A stretch of DNA of 33,010 bases from an uncultured Bacilli bacterium (GCA_934101235.1 CAKORH010000001.1:1-33010); one strand, 5' to 3'; positions 8,404-16,664 are shown, counted from the stretch's first letter. Notes: generated by a model not told the origin, from the sequence alone. Translations and numbers: made by a program.

Positions 8404-8432
8404 ATTTTAACATTATTACGTAATAATCTCAA
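8404..8432 (-). promoter_or_regulatory. Promoter of the ireB-greA cluster
   Basis: On the minus strand TTGAGA (8432-8427), a 17-bp spacer and TAAAAT (8409-8404) fit a sigma-A promoter just upstream of the IreB ribosome site. Confidence 0.7.
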
Positions 8433-8526
8433 TCTAAAAGAACAAAAGATATAAAAAAAATAAAATTATTTTATTTTGAAATTACATATTTTTTATTTTA
8501 TTCATTTTATAATTATTATTTTTTAT

Positions 8527-8559
8527 ATAAAAAGAACTAATTTCAAGCTGAATTAGTTC
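8527..8559 (-). terminator. Terminator of the amidoligase operon
   Basis: A 9-bp perfect stem (GAACTAATT 8534-8542 with AATTAGTTC 8551-8559, loop of 8) is followed on the minus strand by TTTTTATAT, 27 bases after the amidoligase stop. Confidence 0.85.
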
Positions 8560-8585
8560 ATTATTAATGTAATATTTTATTAATA

Positions 8586-9581
8586 TCATTTAGTAAATTT
8601 TTTAGCTTTGACTAGATCTAGGTCACTATTTTCATATGATTTTAAGTATTGCCTTAAAAAATATAATTTATCTAAATTATTTGAAAATATCATATCACAA
8701 AATTCTAATGCTTCTGATAAATATATTTCATTATAAAGATTATATTTTATATCTTGAAGTTTATTTTTTCTATAATTAATAATATCATTATCAATTTCAT
8801 TATTTTTTGAAGATAATAATAATTTAACAAAAAAATTTATATTATTTTGCCATATTATAGGATTTAATGTTCCATTAGGACATCTAAATTCTATAGTATT
8901 ATTTAGATTAATATTACTTGCATCATATGCATTATATAAATTTACGGCTTGGTGTCTTTCATAAGATATTCTTTTAATAATATCTCTTACCTCTATTTCT
9001 TTTTCTTCCATTAAACTTTTATAATCACACCAAAAATATTTTGATACAGGAAAAGCATATTTAAGAATACTAGGACGTGCTGTTAAATATTCTCCATAAG
9101 AAAATCTAAAAATAATATTTTCATATACTGACCATAATTTGATAAAATTTAGCCATGATTCTATGTTGTCACCTAAAACTTGTGTACCTATATGAATATG
9201 TCCTCCAGAATGTGGACCTATAATTGCATTCTTTTTAATTGCTAAACATATTTTTTTCAAATCATTCCATGAATTTGGTACATCAGTTAAAACTGGAGAA
9301 TTTATTTCTCCACCATTTCTCAATGATCCATCAGCTTTTGTTATCCAATCAAATGTTTTTATATTTGATAATTCTTTTGTTATTTTTTCTTTGTTAGCAT
9401 TTTCATATTCGATTTCTATACCACATGTTACAGATTTATCAAGGTTTAATGATTCTCTAAGTTCTAGATAATAAGTATCTAAATAAAATATTAAATCTTG
9501 TAATTCTTTCCCATTCATTTTCGATAAAATATCATTATTTTTAGGATTAATATAATTAAATAATTCATTATTTTTCATCAT
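8586..9581 (-). CDS. Amidoligase-family enzyme (COOH-NH2 ligase fold)
   Basis: A 331-residue protein with marks of the putative amidoligase family (PF12224, related to glutamine synthetase/gamma-glutamylcysteine ligase): CGIEIEYEN (about 53-61), KADGSLRNGGEINSPVL (about 82-98), GPHSGGHIHIGTQ (about 123-135) and NNTIEFRCPNGTLNP (about 227-241). These glutamates and histidines are the expected metal/ATP ligands. Such enzymes are predicted to join amino or carboxyl groups on peptides or cell-wall material; the substrate here is unknown. There is no signal peptide. GAGGTAAATTT precedes ATG 9581, overlapping the stop of the upstream membrane protein, so the pair is likely co-translated. Confidence 0.82.
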   Translation of the reverse strand: MMKNNELFNYINPKNNDILSKMNGKELQDLIFYLDTYYLELRESLNLDKSVTCGIEIEYENANKEKITKELSNIKTFDWITKADGSLRNGGEINSPVLTDVPNSWNDLKKICLAIKKNAIIGPHSGGHIHIGTQVLGDNIESWLNFIKLWSVYENIIFRFSYGEYLTARPSILKYAFPVSKYFWCDYKSLMEEKEIEVRDIIKRISYERHQAVNLYNAYDASNINLNNTIEFRCPNGTLNPIIWQNNINFFVKLLLSSKNNEIDNDIINYRKNKLQDIKYNLYNEIYLSEALEFCDMIFSNNLDKLYFLRQYLKSYENSDLDLVKAKKFTK

Positions 9582-9585
9582 AAAT

Positions 9586-10422
9586 TTACCTCGTTAATCT
9601 ATTATAATTATCTTTCTTTATTTCTAATTTTTTTGTAATATAATCAACATCTATAGGTTTATATTGTTCATTTAAATCTGCAACACTTCTCCTATAATTA
9701 AATGAAGAAACATTTTTTCTATAATATGATGGTATAATTTCAGAAATATAAATAACTATAAAATATAGAAATAAAAGCACAAGATCATCTCCATCTTGTT
9801 TTTTATATGTAACATATTCAAATTCATCTTTATTTTTATTAAATATAATTGTTTTAAAAGATGGCTTATTTGTTAATTCATTATTTATATTATTTTTTGT
9901 TTCAGTTATAGTCGAATCTGGATTTTCTAATAATTGTTTTAAATTATCATTATCATAATCTTTTGTATTAAATAATTCTATTAACTGGTTATATGATTTA
10001 TTACTCATATTATATTCTTTCACAATTCTACTATATGTACCATTATTATTTAGTTTCCATTCAGAGTAGTAATAAATTCTATTTACAGCATTTTTAAATT
10101 TTCCATATTTTTCTTCATATCTTATATTTCCATTACTATCAGTTTCAGTCATAGTATTTTTATATTTTTTAATACTTATATTATCATTCATAAATGGTAG
10201 TCCACATACTGAAAATAATTTACTTGATGCTATTGAAGCAGTTAAAATATATGGAGCTATTTGATGTATTTTTTTAACGCTTATTTTCAAATTTTTTATG
10301 ATTTTATTTTTGCTGTTAACTTTTTCAGGATATTTTTTTGCGTTTTCTAAATATTTTATTTCTTTTTTTAAATTTTTTAACATCTTTTTTTGTTTAATTA
10401 CTTTTAATCTATTTTGTAACAT
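9586..10422 (-). CDS. Membrane protein of unknown function, partner of the amidoligase
   Basis: About 278 residues, family not recognised. A basic, Lys-rich N-terminus (MLQNRLKVIKQKKMLKNLKK, probably coiled coil) leads to one membrane segment (around PYILTASIASSKLF), then a polar domain of roughly 120 residues with aromatic/Thr-rich strands (RIYYYSEWKLNNNGTYSRIV), and a second segment (DDLVLLFLYFIVIYISEI) before a basic tail. The polar part may be extracellular. AAAGGGGGA lies 11 bases before ATG 10422; the in-frame ATG at 10461 has no ribosome site and overlaps a promoter-like sequence. It ends 4 bases before the amidoligase start. Confidence 0.65.
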   Translation of the reverse strand: MLQNRLKVIKQKKMLKNLKKEIKYLENAKKYPEKVNSKNKIIKNLKISVKKIHQIAPYILTASIASSKLFSVCGLPFMNDNISIKKYKNTMTETDSNGNIRYEEKYGKFKNAVNRIYYYSEWKLNNNGTYSRIVKEYNMSNKSYNQLIELFNTKDYDNDNLKQLLENPDSTITETKNNINNELTNKPSFKTIIFNKNKDEFEYVTYKKQDGDDLVLLFLYFIVIYISEIIPSYYRKNVSSFNYRRSVADLNEQYKPIDVDYITKKLEIKKDNYNRLTR

Positions 10423-10451
10423 TTTAACTTTATCCCCCTTTAAGACAACAT

Positions 10452-10480
10452 ATATTATCATACTTTTTATATTTCTTCAA
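10452..10480 (-). promoter_or_regulatory. Possible promoter of the membrane protein-amidoligase operon
   Basis: Minus strand TTGAAG (10480-10475), 17-bp spacer, TAATAT (10457-10452). It would start RNA just before the AAAGGGGGA ribosome site, consistent with the start at 10422. Confidence 0.4.
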
Positions 10481-10548
10481 CTTTTTCTTTTAAATTACTT
10501 AAAAAGGTATATGCAAGTTTATTTAATAATTTTTTATTAATTCATTTA

Positions 10549-10580
10549 ATCATATAAAAATCCAAACTTTTAAGTTTGGA
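10549..10580 (-). terminator. Terminator after tRNA-Trp
   Basis: A perfect stem (TCCAAACTT with AAGTTTGGA, 10561-10580) is followed on the minus strand by TTTTTATATG. Between it and the tRNA end lies a second short inverted repeat, GTTCGAA/TTCGAAC (about 10591-10607). Confidence 0.85.
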
Positions 10581-10617
10581 TAATATAAAGTTCGAAAGAT
10601 TCGAACTAAATTACTCA

Positions 10618-10691
10618 TGGCAGGGGTGGAGAGAATCGAACTCCCATCAAAAGTTTTGGAGACTCCTATGCTACCATTATACCACACCCCT
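10618..10691 (-). tRNA. tRNA-Trp (anticodon CCA)
   Basis: A 74-nt cloverleaf with encoded CCA end. The acceptor stem AGGGGTG pairs with CACCCCT and the discriminator base is G, as in bacterial tRNA-Trp. The anticodon loop CTCCAAA puts CCA at positions 34-36. The T arm is GGGAG-TTCGATT-CTCTC. Only the UGG anticodon is present, as expected with UGA used as stop. Confidence 0.96.
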
Positions 10692-10702
10692 GTGACTACT
10701 AA

Positions 10703-10731
10703 ATTATATCATAAGTGTAATTTTCTTTCAA
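10703..10731 (-). promoter_or_regulatory. Promoter of tRNA-Trp
   Basis: Minus strand TTGAAA (10731-10726), 17-bp spacer, TATAAT (10708-10703), ending 11 bases before the tRNA 5' end. This is a near-perfect sigma-A promoter. Confidence 0.85.
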
Positions 10732-10775
10732 TAATAATTTGTTATTTTTATTCATATAGTTAATCAGGTGATATT

Positions 10776-11201
10776 ATGTTAGTTAGTTATACAGCGAGAG
10801 AATTAGATTTAGTAGCACGATTAATGAGAGCTGAAGCCATAGGCGAAGGAAATTTAGGGATGCTGATGGTTGGTAATGTTATTGTAAATCGTGCTATAGC
10901 AACTTGTGATGTTTTTAAAAATATACGTACACTTTATGATGTTGTGTATCAAAATCCTGGAGGATTTAGTGGAGTTAATTCATCACTATTCTATTCATCA
11001 AGTACAACTTTGGAAAAAAATTTAGCAAAAAGAGTGATTACTGGAGAATACTACCATCCAGCAACACACTCTTTATGGTTCTATGCACCTGGAACTGGTA
11101 ACAATTGTAAAAGTGACTTTTATGGTCAACCATTAGCAGGTAGATATAAAAATCATTGTTTTTATAAACCAGAAGAAGGTGTATGTAAAGAATTATATTA
11201 A
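10776..11201 (+). CDS. Cell wall hydrolase, SleB/CwlJ-type (Hydrolase_2)
   Basis: A 141-residue protein that is essentially one Hydrolase_2 domain. The start LDLVARLMRAEAIGEG contains the conserved catalytic glutamate, followed by GMLMVGNVIVNRA, YQNPGGFSGV and HSLWFYAPG, all typical of SleB/CwlJ cortex-lytic-type amidase/transglycosylase domains. No signal peptide is visible, as in CwlJ. AGGTGATATT precedes ATG 10776. It is one of only two intact plus-strand genes, divergent from tRNA-Trp, and its last 9 bases overlap the convergent unknown gene. A spore role cannot be inferred, because non-sporulating Firmicutes also carry such proteins. Confidence 0.88.
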   Translation: MLVSYTARELDLVARLMRAEAIGEGNLGMLMVGNVIVNRAIATCDVFKNIRTLYDVVYQNPGGFSGVNSSLFYSSSTTLEKNLAKRVITGEYYHPATHSLWFYAPGTGNNCKSDFYGQPLAGRYKNHCFYKPEEGVCKELY

Positions 11202-11738
11202 AAATTCTTCATCTTTAAAATTTTCTGTAATTGTCTTGTAATTTTTATCGTATTCAATAAATTTTTTCTTAACAACTTCTGGATTATCAAAATCTAAACA
11301 TTTATCATATAAATCTTGTAACTCTAGAAGTTCTTTTTTATTTTCAGCAATAGTATCTAACTTCTCATATTCAATATAATCATACTCTAAATACTTCTTA
11401 ATAGAAGACATATCAGGAGTATATCCACTAACAAAATACTTTTTATATATACCTAACCCATAAATTTTTTCATAAGTAGTAGGATATTCTTCATAGCCAT
11501 TAGATTCCATTCTTTCAATATAATACTTAGTAACTAATTTATACTCATCTAAATTAACTTCGTTATTACTTAATATTTCTTTATCAGGATATTTAATCTT
11601 AATAACTATATCATCATCTTTCTTATAATAACTTATAATTAATCTACCATTTAATTCATTAGTTCTATATAACATTTTTTTATTATGATATTCATCATCA
11701 CTAACAAATACATAAAAAGCTTTGTCATCATATAACAT
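11193..11738 (-). CDS. Hypothetical protein, no family recognised
   Basis: A 181-residue acidic, soluble-looking protein with many Tyr, Lys and Asp and no membrane segment or signal peptide. The N-terminal part looks beta-rich (KAFYVFVSDDEYHNKKMLY, LNGRLIISYYKKDDDIVIKI); the C-terminal part is predicted helical (KKELLELQDLYDKCLDFDNP). GGGAAGTGATTATAT precedes ATG 11738. It sits between the phosphoketolase terminator and the convergent hydrolase gene, so it is probably a single-gene unit. No function can be given. Confidence 0.7.
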   Translation of the reverse strand: MLYDDKAFYVFVSDDEYHNKKMLYRTNELNGRLIISYYKKDDDIVIKIKYPDKEILSNNEVNLDEYKLVTKYYIERMESNGYEEYPTTYEKIYGLGIYKKYFVSGYTPDMSSIKKYLEYDYIEYEKLDTIAENKKELLELQDLYDKCLDFDNPEVVKKKFIEYDKNYKTITENFKDEEFLI

Positions 11739-11778
11739 ATATAATCACTTCCCTATAATAATTTTAACATCAAAATAT

Positions 11779-11810
11779 AAAAAAGGAAATAGATTAATTA
11801 CTCCATTTCC
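11779..11810 (-). terminator. Terminator of the phosphoketolase gene, overlapping its stop codon
   Basis: GGAAAT/ATTTCC stem (11805-11810 with 11785-11790, loop 14) followed on the minus strand by TTTTTTATATTTT. The loop contains the xfp stop codon (11796-11794). Confidence 0.7.
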
Positions 11811-14139
11811 AATTTTCTACTTCTTCTAAGTCAGTACCAAACATTTTTATATGTGCATTATGTTTAATTAACTCTTTAATACAATAATCAGTAATATCAA
11901 ATTTGTTATATTTATCATCTATAAGTTTCATAACATTTAAACATATATTAAATCTATCTATTTCATTTTTTACTCTCATATCAAATGGAGTAGTTATTGC
12001 TCCTTCTTCTTTGTAACCTATCACTTTAATATTTTTATTATTTCTATCAATAACTAATTCTTTAATTAAATTAGGATATCCATGAAATACAAACAAAATA
12101 GGTTTATCTTTGGTAAATAAATAATCATACTCTATATCACTTAGACATTCACTATATTCTTTATCTAACTTTAATAAATTATTTATATTAACTACCCTAA
12201 CCTTTAAATCAGGTAAATATTTCTTTAAAATTGTTTTACTTGCTAATACTTCAAGAGTTGGAGTATCACCTGCACATGCTAAAACTATGTCAGGATCTTT
12301 ATCACTTGCCCAAGACCATATACTAACACCATTTTTAACATGTTTTTTAGCATCTTCCATACTTAACCATTGTGGTCTTTCATGTTTACTAGCTACTATA
12401 GCATTAACTTTACCATTTTCATTTAATAAACTATTATATGTACAAATTAATGTATTAGCATCACTTGGTAAATAAATACCAATCATATCTTTCTTTTTAG
12501 TAGCTAAATGATTTAAAAAGCCAGGTTCTTGATGAGTATAACCATTATGATCTTGTTGCCATATATGACTTGTTAATATTATATTTAATGATGAAATATT
12601 TTCTCTCCAATATATTTCATTGGAAGCTTTCATCCATTTAAGATGTTGACTTACCATTGAATCTATTATTCTAGAAAATGCTTCATAAGTATGAAATAAT
12701 CCATGTCTACCAGTTAGTATATAACCTTCAAGTAATCCTTCACAGACATTTTCTGATAAAAATGAATCAATTATTCTTCCGTTTTGATTTAAATATTCAT
12801 CTGTATCTATTATATTTGAATTCCACTCTCTATTAGTTATATCAAATACATAATTTAATCTATTTGATAATGCTTCATCTGGTCCAAATATTCTATAGTT
12901 ATCTAAATTATTTTTAATTAAATCTCTAATATATTTACCTAACTCTTTCATATCCATAGATTTAGTATCACCATGATTAATTACTTTAACACCATAATTT
13001 GAAACATCTGGTAAATTCAAATCTTTTTTTAATAGTCCACCATTAGCATGAATATTATTACCCATTCTAAATTCAATGTCAGGTACAAATAATTTATATT
13101 TATCTCTTAATTTACCTGTTTCATCAAATAATTCATCAGGTTTATAACTCTTAAGCCAATTTTCAAGTAAATCTAAGTATTCTGGATGTTTACTATCAAC
13201 TACTACTGGAACTTGATGACTTCTAAATGAATTTTCTATCATTTTTCCTTCTACTTCTTTTGGTCCAGTCCATCCCTTAGGACTTCTTAATATTATTAAA
13301 GGTAATTTATGATGGTAATCATTATTTAATGCTGCTACATGTCTTTCATTTATTTTAGCTACTGCATAATCTAAAACTTCTGCCATTCTTTGATGCATAT
13401 AAGTAGTATCACTACCAGAAACAAATAGTACTTCATAACCCATTCCACTAAACATACTCTCAAGTTCATCATCACTCATACGTCCAAGTATTGTAGGATT
13501 TGCAATTTTATAACCATTTAAATGCAATATAGGTAAAACTACTCCATCTGTTAAAGGATTAATAAATTTATTTAAATGCCAACTAGTTGCAAGACTTCCA
13601 GTTTCTGCTTCACCATCTCCAACTACACATGCTGCAATTAAATCAGGATTATCCAGTATAGCACCATAAGCATGAGCTAAACTATAACCTAATTCTCCAC
13701 CTTCATTTATAGAACCAGGCGTTTCAGGCGCAACATGACTTGATACGCCACCAGGAAATGAAAATCTTTTACATAATGCTTTTATTCCATTTTCATCTTC
13801 TGTTATTTCTGGATAATATTTAGAATATGTTCCTTCCAAATAATTATTGCTTATCATAGCTTGTCCACCATGTCCAGGACCAGATATATATATCATATCT
13901 AAATAAAATTTTTTTATAATTCTATTTAAATGTGCATATATAAAGTTTTGTCCAGGTGCTGTTCCCCAATGCCCTACTAATCTAGGTTTTACATCACTAA
14001 TTTCTAATTTACGTTTTAGTAAAGGATTATCTAATAAATATAATTGAGCACAAGACAAATAATTACTTGCTCTAAAAAAACCATCAATACTTCCTAATTC
14101 TTCAATGCTTAATACATTGCTTATACTCTTTCTATCCAT
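11794..14139 (-). CDS. xfp: Xylulose-5-phosphate/fructose-6-phosphate phosphoketolase
   Basis: A 781-residue protein of full family length. It is a thiamine-diphosphate enzyme that splits xylulose-5-P (or fructose-6-P) with phosphate into acetyl-phosphate plus glyceraldehyde-3-P (or erythrose-4-P). Marks: WGTAPGQNFIYAHLNR, YISGPGHGGQAM, SFPGGVSSHVAPETPGSI, the diphosphate-binding VGDGEAETGSLATSWH, LRSPKGWTGPKEV, IWQQDHNGYTHQEPGF, and YLPSDANTLI in the pyrimidine domain. The C-terminal transketolase-like domain is present. AGAGAGGT precedes ATG 14139. It appears to be a single-gene unit with its own promoter, an inverted repeat over the -10 box, and a terminator. It points to a heterofermentative or pentose-shunt sugar metabolism. 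Confidence 0.97.
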   Translation of the reverse strand: MDRKSISNVLSIEELGSIDGFFRASNYLSCAQLYLLDNPLLKRKLEISDVKPRLVGHWGTAPGQNFIYAHLNRIIKKFYLDMIYISGPGHGGQAMISNNYLEGTYSKYYPEITEDENGIKALCKRFSFPGGVSSHVAPETPGSINEGGELGYSLAHAYGAILDNPDLIAACVVGDGEAETGSLATSWHLNKFINPLTDGVVLPILHLNGYKIANPTILGRMSDDELESMFSGMGYEVLFVSGSDTTYMHQRMAEVLDYAVAKINERHVAALNNDYHHKLPLIILRSPKGWTGPKEVEGKMIENSFRSHQVPVVVDSKHPEYLDLLENWLKSYKPDELFDETGKLRDKYKLFVPDIEFRMGNNIHANGGLLKKDLNLPDVSNYGVKVINHGDTKSMDMKELGKYIRDLIKNNLDNYRIFGPDEALSNRLNYVFDITNREWNSNIIDTDEYLNQNGRIIDSFLSENVCEGLLEGYILTGRHGLFHTYEAFSRIIDSMVSQHLKWMKASNEIYWRENISSLNIILTSHIWQQDHNGYTHQEPGFLNHLATKKKDMIGIYLPSDANTLICTYNSLLNENGKVNAIVASKHERPQWLSMEDAKKHVKNGVSIWSWASDKDPDIVLACAGDTPTLEVLASKTILKKYLPDLKVRVVNINNLLKLDKEYSECLSDIEYDYLFTKDKPILFVFHGYPNLIKELVIDRNNKNIKVIGYKEEGAITTPFDMRVKNEIDRFNICLNVMKLIDDKYNKFDITDYCIKELIKHNAHIKMFGTDLEEVENWKWSN

Positions 14140-14154
14140 AAATATACCTCTCTA

Positions 14155-14183
14155 TTCTAAAAATATTATAGCATTATTTAGAA
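14155..14183 (-). promoter_or_regulatory. Promoter -10 of xfp inside an inverted repeat (candidate operator)
   Basis: TATAAT on the minus strand (14170-14165) lies in the centre of TTCTAAA-N15-TTTAGAA (14155-14161 and 14177-14183). The -35 region is only a T-run. Symmetry around the -10 box suggests a repressor site, but it does not match a catabolite (cre) element. Confidence 0.45.
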
Positions 14184-14189
14184 TAAAAA

Positions 14190-14216
14190 AAAAGAAAAAA
14201 ATAGTATTTTAACTAT
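14190..14216 (-). terminator. Possible terminator of the tsaB-rimI-tsaD operon
   Basis: ATAGT/ACTAT stem (14201-14205 with 14212-14216) followed on the minus strand by TTTTTTTCTTTTTTTTT, about 35 bases after the tsaD stop. The stem is short but the T tract is long. Confidence 0.5.
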
Positions 14217-14249
14217 ATGATTTTTCTTTTTAATAATTAACTATTAGTT

Positions 14250-15260
14250 TTATTTTTGAAAAAAATATTCTTGACTCTTTCCATTTAAATCATATGTTGT
14301 AAATTTACCCTTTAAATATAAAGGATATGCAGCACATGCAATCATAGTAGCATTATCAGTACAATATTTTATAGGTGGAATAGATAAATCTACATTTAAT
14401 TTATCACATAATTTATCTAACTCACTTCTTAAATATTTATTAGCACTAACACCACCTGCTACAATAAGTCTTTTAATTCCGGTATTTTTTATAGCCAATT
14501 CTGTTTTTCTTATTAATTCATTTATTGCAATAGTTTGAAAACTACATGCTAAATCTTCTTTTCTTATTTCATTACCTCTTTGAAATTCATTATGTACTAA
14601 ATTAATAACAGCACTCTTAAGTCCACTAAAAGACATATTAAGTTCATTATTATTCATAGGTATAGGCAACTTATAAGTGTCTTGTCCTTTTAATGCATAT
14701 TTTTCTACATTAGGTCCACCAGGGTATTTTAAGCCTAATACTCTAGCAACTTTATCATAACATTCTCCAATTGCATCATCTAATGTAGTGCCTAACACAG
14801 AAAATGTATAAGGATCATCCATACGTACAATTTCAGTATGTCCTCCACTAACAACTAAAGCAAGCGTAGGATATTCTATTTTTTTAACTAAATTATTAGC
14901 AAATATATGTCCCGCTATATGATGTACTTTAATTAATGGTTTATTATAAACAAAAGATAATACTTTAGCAAACTCTATACCAACAAGTAAACTACCTAAT
15001 AAACCAGGAGCATAAGTTACTGCAATAGCATCAACATCCTCTATACTAATATCGCTCTTTTTAATTAAATCTTCTAATGCTAAAGTAATACCTTCAGTAT
15101 GCATACGACTAGCAATTTCAGGTACTACACCCCCATATATAGCATGAGTATCCATTTGTGTTAATACAGTAGTAGCAATATCTACACATCCATTCTTAAC
15201 TATAGATATACTAGTTTCATCACAACTACTTTCTATTCCTAATATATAAACATCTTTCAT
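14250..15260 (-). CDS. tsaD: tRNA N6-threonylcarbamoyladenosine transferase TsaD
   Basis: A 336-residue Kae1/YgjD-family protein. It transfers the threonylcarbamoyl group to A37 of ANN-decoding tRNAs. The ASKHA fold motifs are clear: ILGIESSCDETSISIV at the N-terminus, VTYAPGLLGSLLVGIEFAK, the metal-binding HHIAGHIFAN, LVVSGGHTEIV, DDAIGECYDKVARVLGL, YPGGPNVEK, FSGLKSAV and LIVAGGVSANKYLR. It overlaps rimI by 4 bases and is the last gene of the tsaB-rimI-tsaD operon. Confidence 0.97.
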   Translation of the reverse strand: MKDVYILGIESSCDETSISIVKNGCVDIATTVLTQMDTHAIYGGVVPEIASRMHTEGITLALEDLIKKSDISIEDVDAIAVTYAPGLLGSLLVGIEFAKVLSFVYNKPLIKVHHIAGHIFANNLVKKIEYPTLALVVSGGHTEIVRMDDPYTFSVLGTTLDDAIGECYDKVARVLGLKYPGGPNVEKYALKGQDTYKLPIPMNNNELNMSFSGLKSAVINLVHNEFQRGNEIRKEDLACSFQTIAINELIRKTELAIKNTGIKRLIVAGGVSANKYLRSELDKLCDKLNVDLSIPPIKYCTDNATMIACAAYPLYLKGKFTTYDLNGKSQEYFFQK

Positions 15261-15667
15261 TTAACCATCTCCATAACATAAGCATCATTATTCAAATAAT
15301 AATTCTTTCTTATATTAATAATTTTAAAATTATATTTATTATATAATTTAATAGCATATATATTATCACATCTAACTTCTAACATTATTCTTTCATAATC
15401 AAATGTATTAATCATATATTCCATTAATTTACTACCTATACTTTTATTTCTATATAATTTATCAACAACTATATATAAAAGATCAATAACTTCATAACAT
15501 TTATTAATTACAATAAATCCAACTAATTTATTATCTAAATAATATCCAAATATATTATCATTACTAATTAATTCACTAATATTATTTAATTTATCAAAAT
15601 CATTATTTATTAATTTACCTAATTCTATTATTCTATCTATATCTACAAGACTACATTTATTTACCAT
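15257..15667 (-). CDS. rimI: GNAT N-acetyltransferase, RimI-like
   Basis: A 136-residue GNAT-fold protein. The acetyl-CoA-binding segment is YIVVDKLYRNKSIGSKLMEYM (variant of the R/Q-x-x-G-x-A/G signature), followed by ERIMLEVRCDNIYAIKLYNK and YNFKIINIRKNYY. Its position between tsaB and tsaD is typical of RimI, which acetylates the N-terminus of ribosomal protein S18. The second signature glycine (RNKSIGSKL) is kept. Assignment as RimI rests mainly on operon position. Confidence 0.85.
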   Translation of the reverse strand: MVNKCSLVDIDRIIELGKLINNDFDKLNNISELISNDNIFGYYLDNKLVGFIVINKCYEVIDLLYIVVDKLYRNKSIGSKLMEYMINTFDYERIMLEVRCDNIYAIKLYNKYNFKIINIRKNYYLNNDAYVMEMVK

Positions 15668-16235
15668 TTAATACTTCTATTCCCTTTATATATATTGGAT
15701 TAACATTATGAGATAAAGTACTATCTACGTTTAATAAATATTTATAAATTTTTTCTAAATCAAATTTATTATCTAATACTAAGTATTTTTCTTTATCTTT
15801 TATATATTCATTAAATTCACTATTTTTTAAGTATATATATTCTATAACTTTATTATTTTGATCAAAGTATCCAACATATTTTCCTTTCATATCAGATATA
15901 GCTATAACTTTTTTATCATTACTATCTAAACTTACAGCATATGCTAACAAACTTGTAATAGTTTTAATAGGTATATTTAATGTATAAGCAAAAGTTTTTG
16001 CAATGGTAACTCCTATTCTAACTCCAGTAAACGAACCAGGTCCATTTACAACTATTATTTCATTTAATTTTTTTACATCTATTTTATTCTTATTTAATAT
16101 ACTTTCTATCATAGGCATGGTATATACACTATGATTTTGAGTAGATTCTTTTATATTTGTATCTAATACTTTACCATCTTTTAGTAATCCAATAGTAATA
16201 ATTTTATCAAAAGTACTAATAAATAATGTATACAT
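15657..16235 (-). CDS. tsaB: TsaB, t6A synthesis partner of TsaD
   Basis: A 192-residue protein. The N-terminus MYTLFISTFDKIITIGLL, the motif VVNGPGSFTGVRIGVTIAK and SLLAYAVSLD are characteristic of TsaB, a catalytically inactive TsaD relative needed for tRNA t6A37 formation. It is shorter than E. coli TsaB (about 231 residues), with the C-terminal part reduced. GGAAGTGATATT precedes ATG 16235. It heads the operon behind a TTGTAA-N17-TATAAT promoter and overlaps rimI by 11 bases. Confidence 0.93.
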   Translation of the reverse strand: MYTLFISTFDKIITIGLLKDGKVLDTNIKESTQNHSVYTMPMIESILNKNKIDVKKLNEIIVVNGPGSFTGVRIGVTIAKTFAYTLNIPIKTITSLLAYAVSLDSNDKKVIAISDMKGKYVGYFDQNNKVIEYIYLKNSEFNEYIKDKEKYLVLDNKFDLEKIYKYLLNVDSTLSHNVNPIYIKGIEVLNGK

Positions 16236-16255
16236 AATATCACTTCCGTTATCGT

Positions 16256-16284
16256 ATTATATCATAAAAAAATAGCAATTACAA
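16256..16284 (-). promoter_or_regulatory. Promoter of tsaB-rimI-tsaD
   Basis: Minus strand TTGTAA (16284-16279), 17-bp spacer, TATAAT (16261-16256). The -35 box and part of the spacer lie within the terminator hairpin of the preceding unit. Confidence 0.7.
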
Positions 16285-16298
16285 AACTTGCTATTTAT
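16266..16298 (-). terminator. Terminator at the left end of the accessory region
   Basis: AAATAGCAA/TTGCTATTT stem (minus strand, about 16298-16290 with 16278-16270) followed by a T-run to 16266. It is placed just after the DUF6273 remnant and ends transcription before tsaB. Confidence 0.75.
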
Positions 16299-16312
16299 GG
16301 TTATGTTATAAA

Positions 16313-16650
16313 TTAATTTTCTAAAATTTTATATGGATTTGAAATAGTTTCGTCTCCAGTTGTTATTTTCACATTTGCTAAAAGTACTATTGCTGGTCTT
16401 ATTCTAATACCTTCATCATTTTCATTAAACACACTATCTATAGTTAATTCTCCCTCTCTTATCTATATAAAATGCACTGTCGTTTCCAGAAAGAGAACTT
16501 GCTATTATTGATGTGCTATAATCTAATATTGTTAATGTCCAATAATATCCGTGTTATGTTGTTGATGTACTAATTAAAGTTTCAGTTGGTGCTTCATCTA
16601 CTTTGTCTGTATAATATTTGTAACCTGATATAGCTGATGTAGACACTTGT
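16313..16650 (-). pseudogene. C-terminal remnant of a DUF6273-type surface protein
   Basis: Minus-strand reading gives GYKYYTDKVDEAPTETLIST, then an in-frame TAA, then GYYWTLTILDYSTS and SLSGNDSAFYIDKRG in the same frame. A frameshift near 16446 is followed by IRIRPAIVLLANVKITTGDE and TISNPYKILEN, then stop TAA 16315-16313. The order YWTLT ... small repeat ... G(V/I)R(P)A(I/V) ... NV.IT.GD.T..NPY is the common C-terminus of DUF6273-type proteins in gut Firmicutes. The reading-frame break, internal stop and missing N-terminal part show it is dead. It directly follows dinD. Confidence 0.65.
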
Positions 16651-16664
16651 TAAATCCAAATTTA

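Noticed and set aside
10298..10540. 80-codon hydrophobic plus-strand frame
   Set aside because: It is the antisense of the Lys-rich N-terminus of the membrane protein, which gives Phe/Leu-rich sequence automatically.
10618..10691. Reading the tRNA as tRNA-Gly(TCC)
   Set aside because: Shifting the loop by one base gives TCC, but with the standard 7-base loop CTCCAAA positions 34-36 are CCA. Acceptor stem and discriminator G also fit tRNA-Trp.
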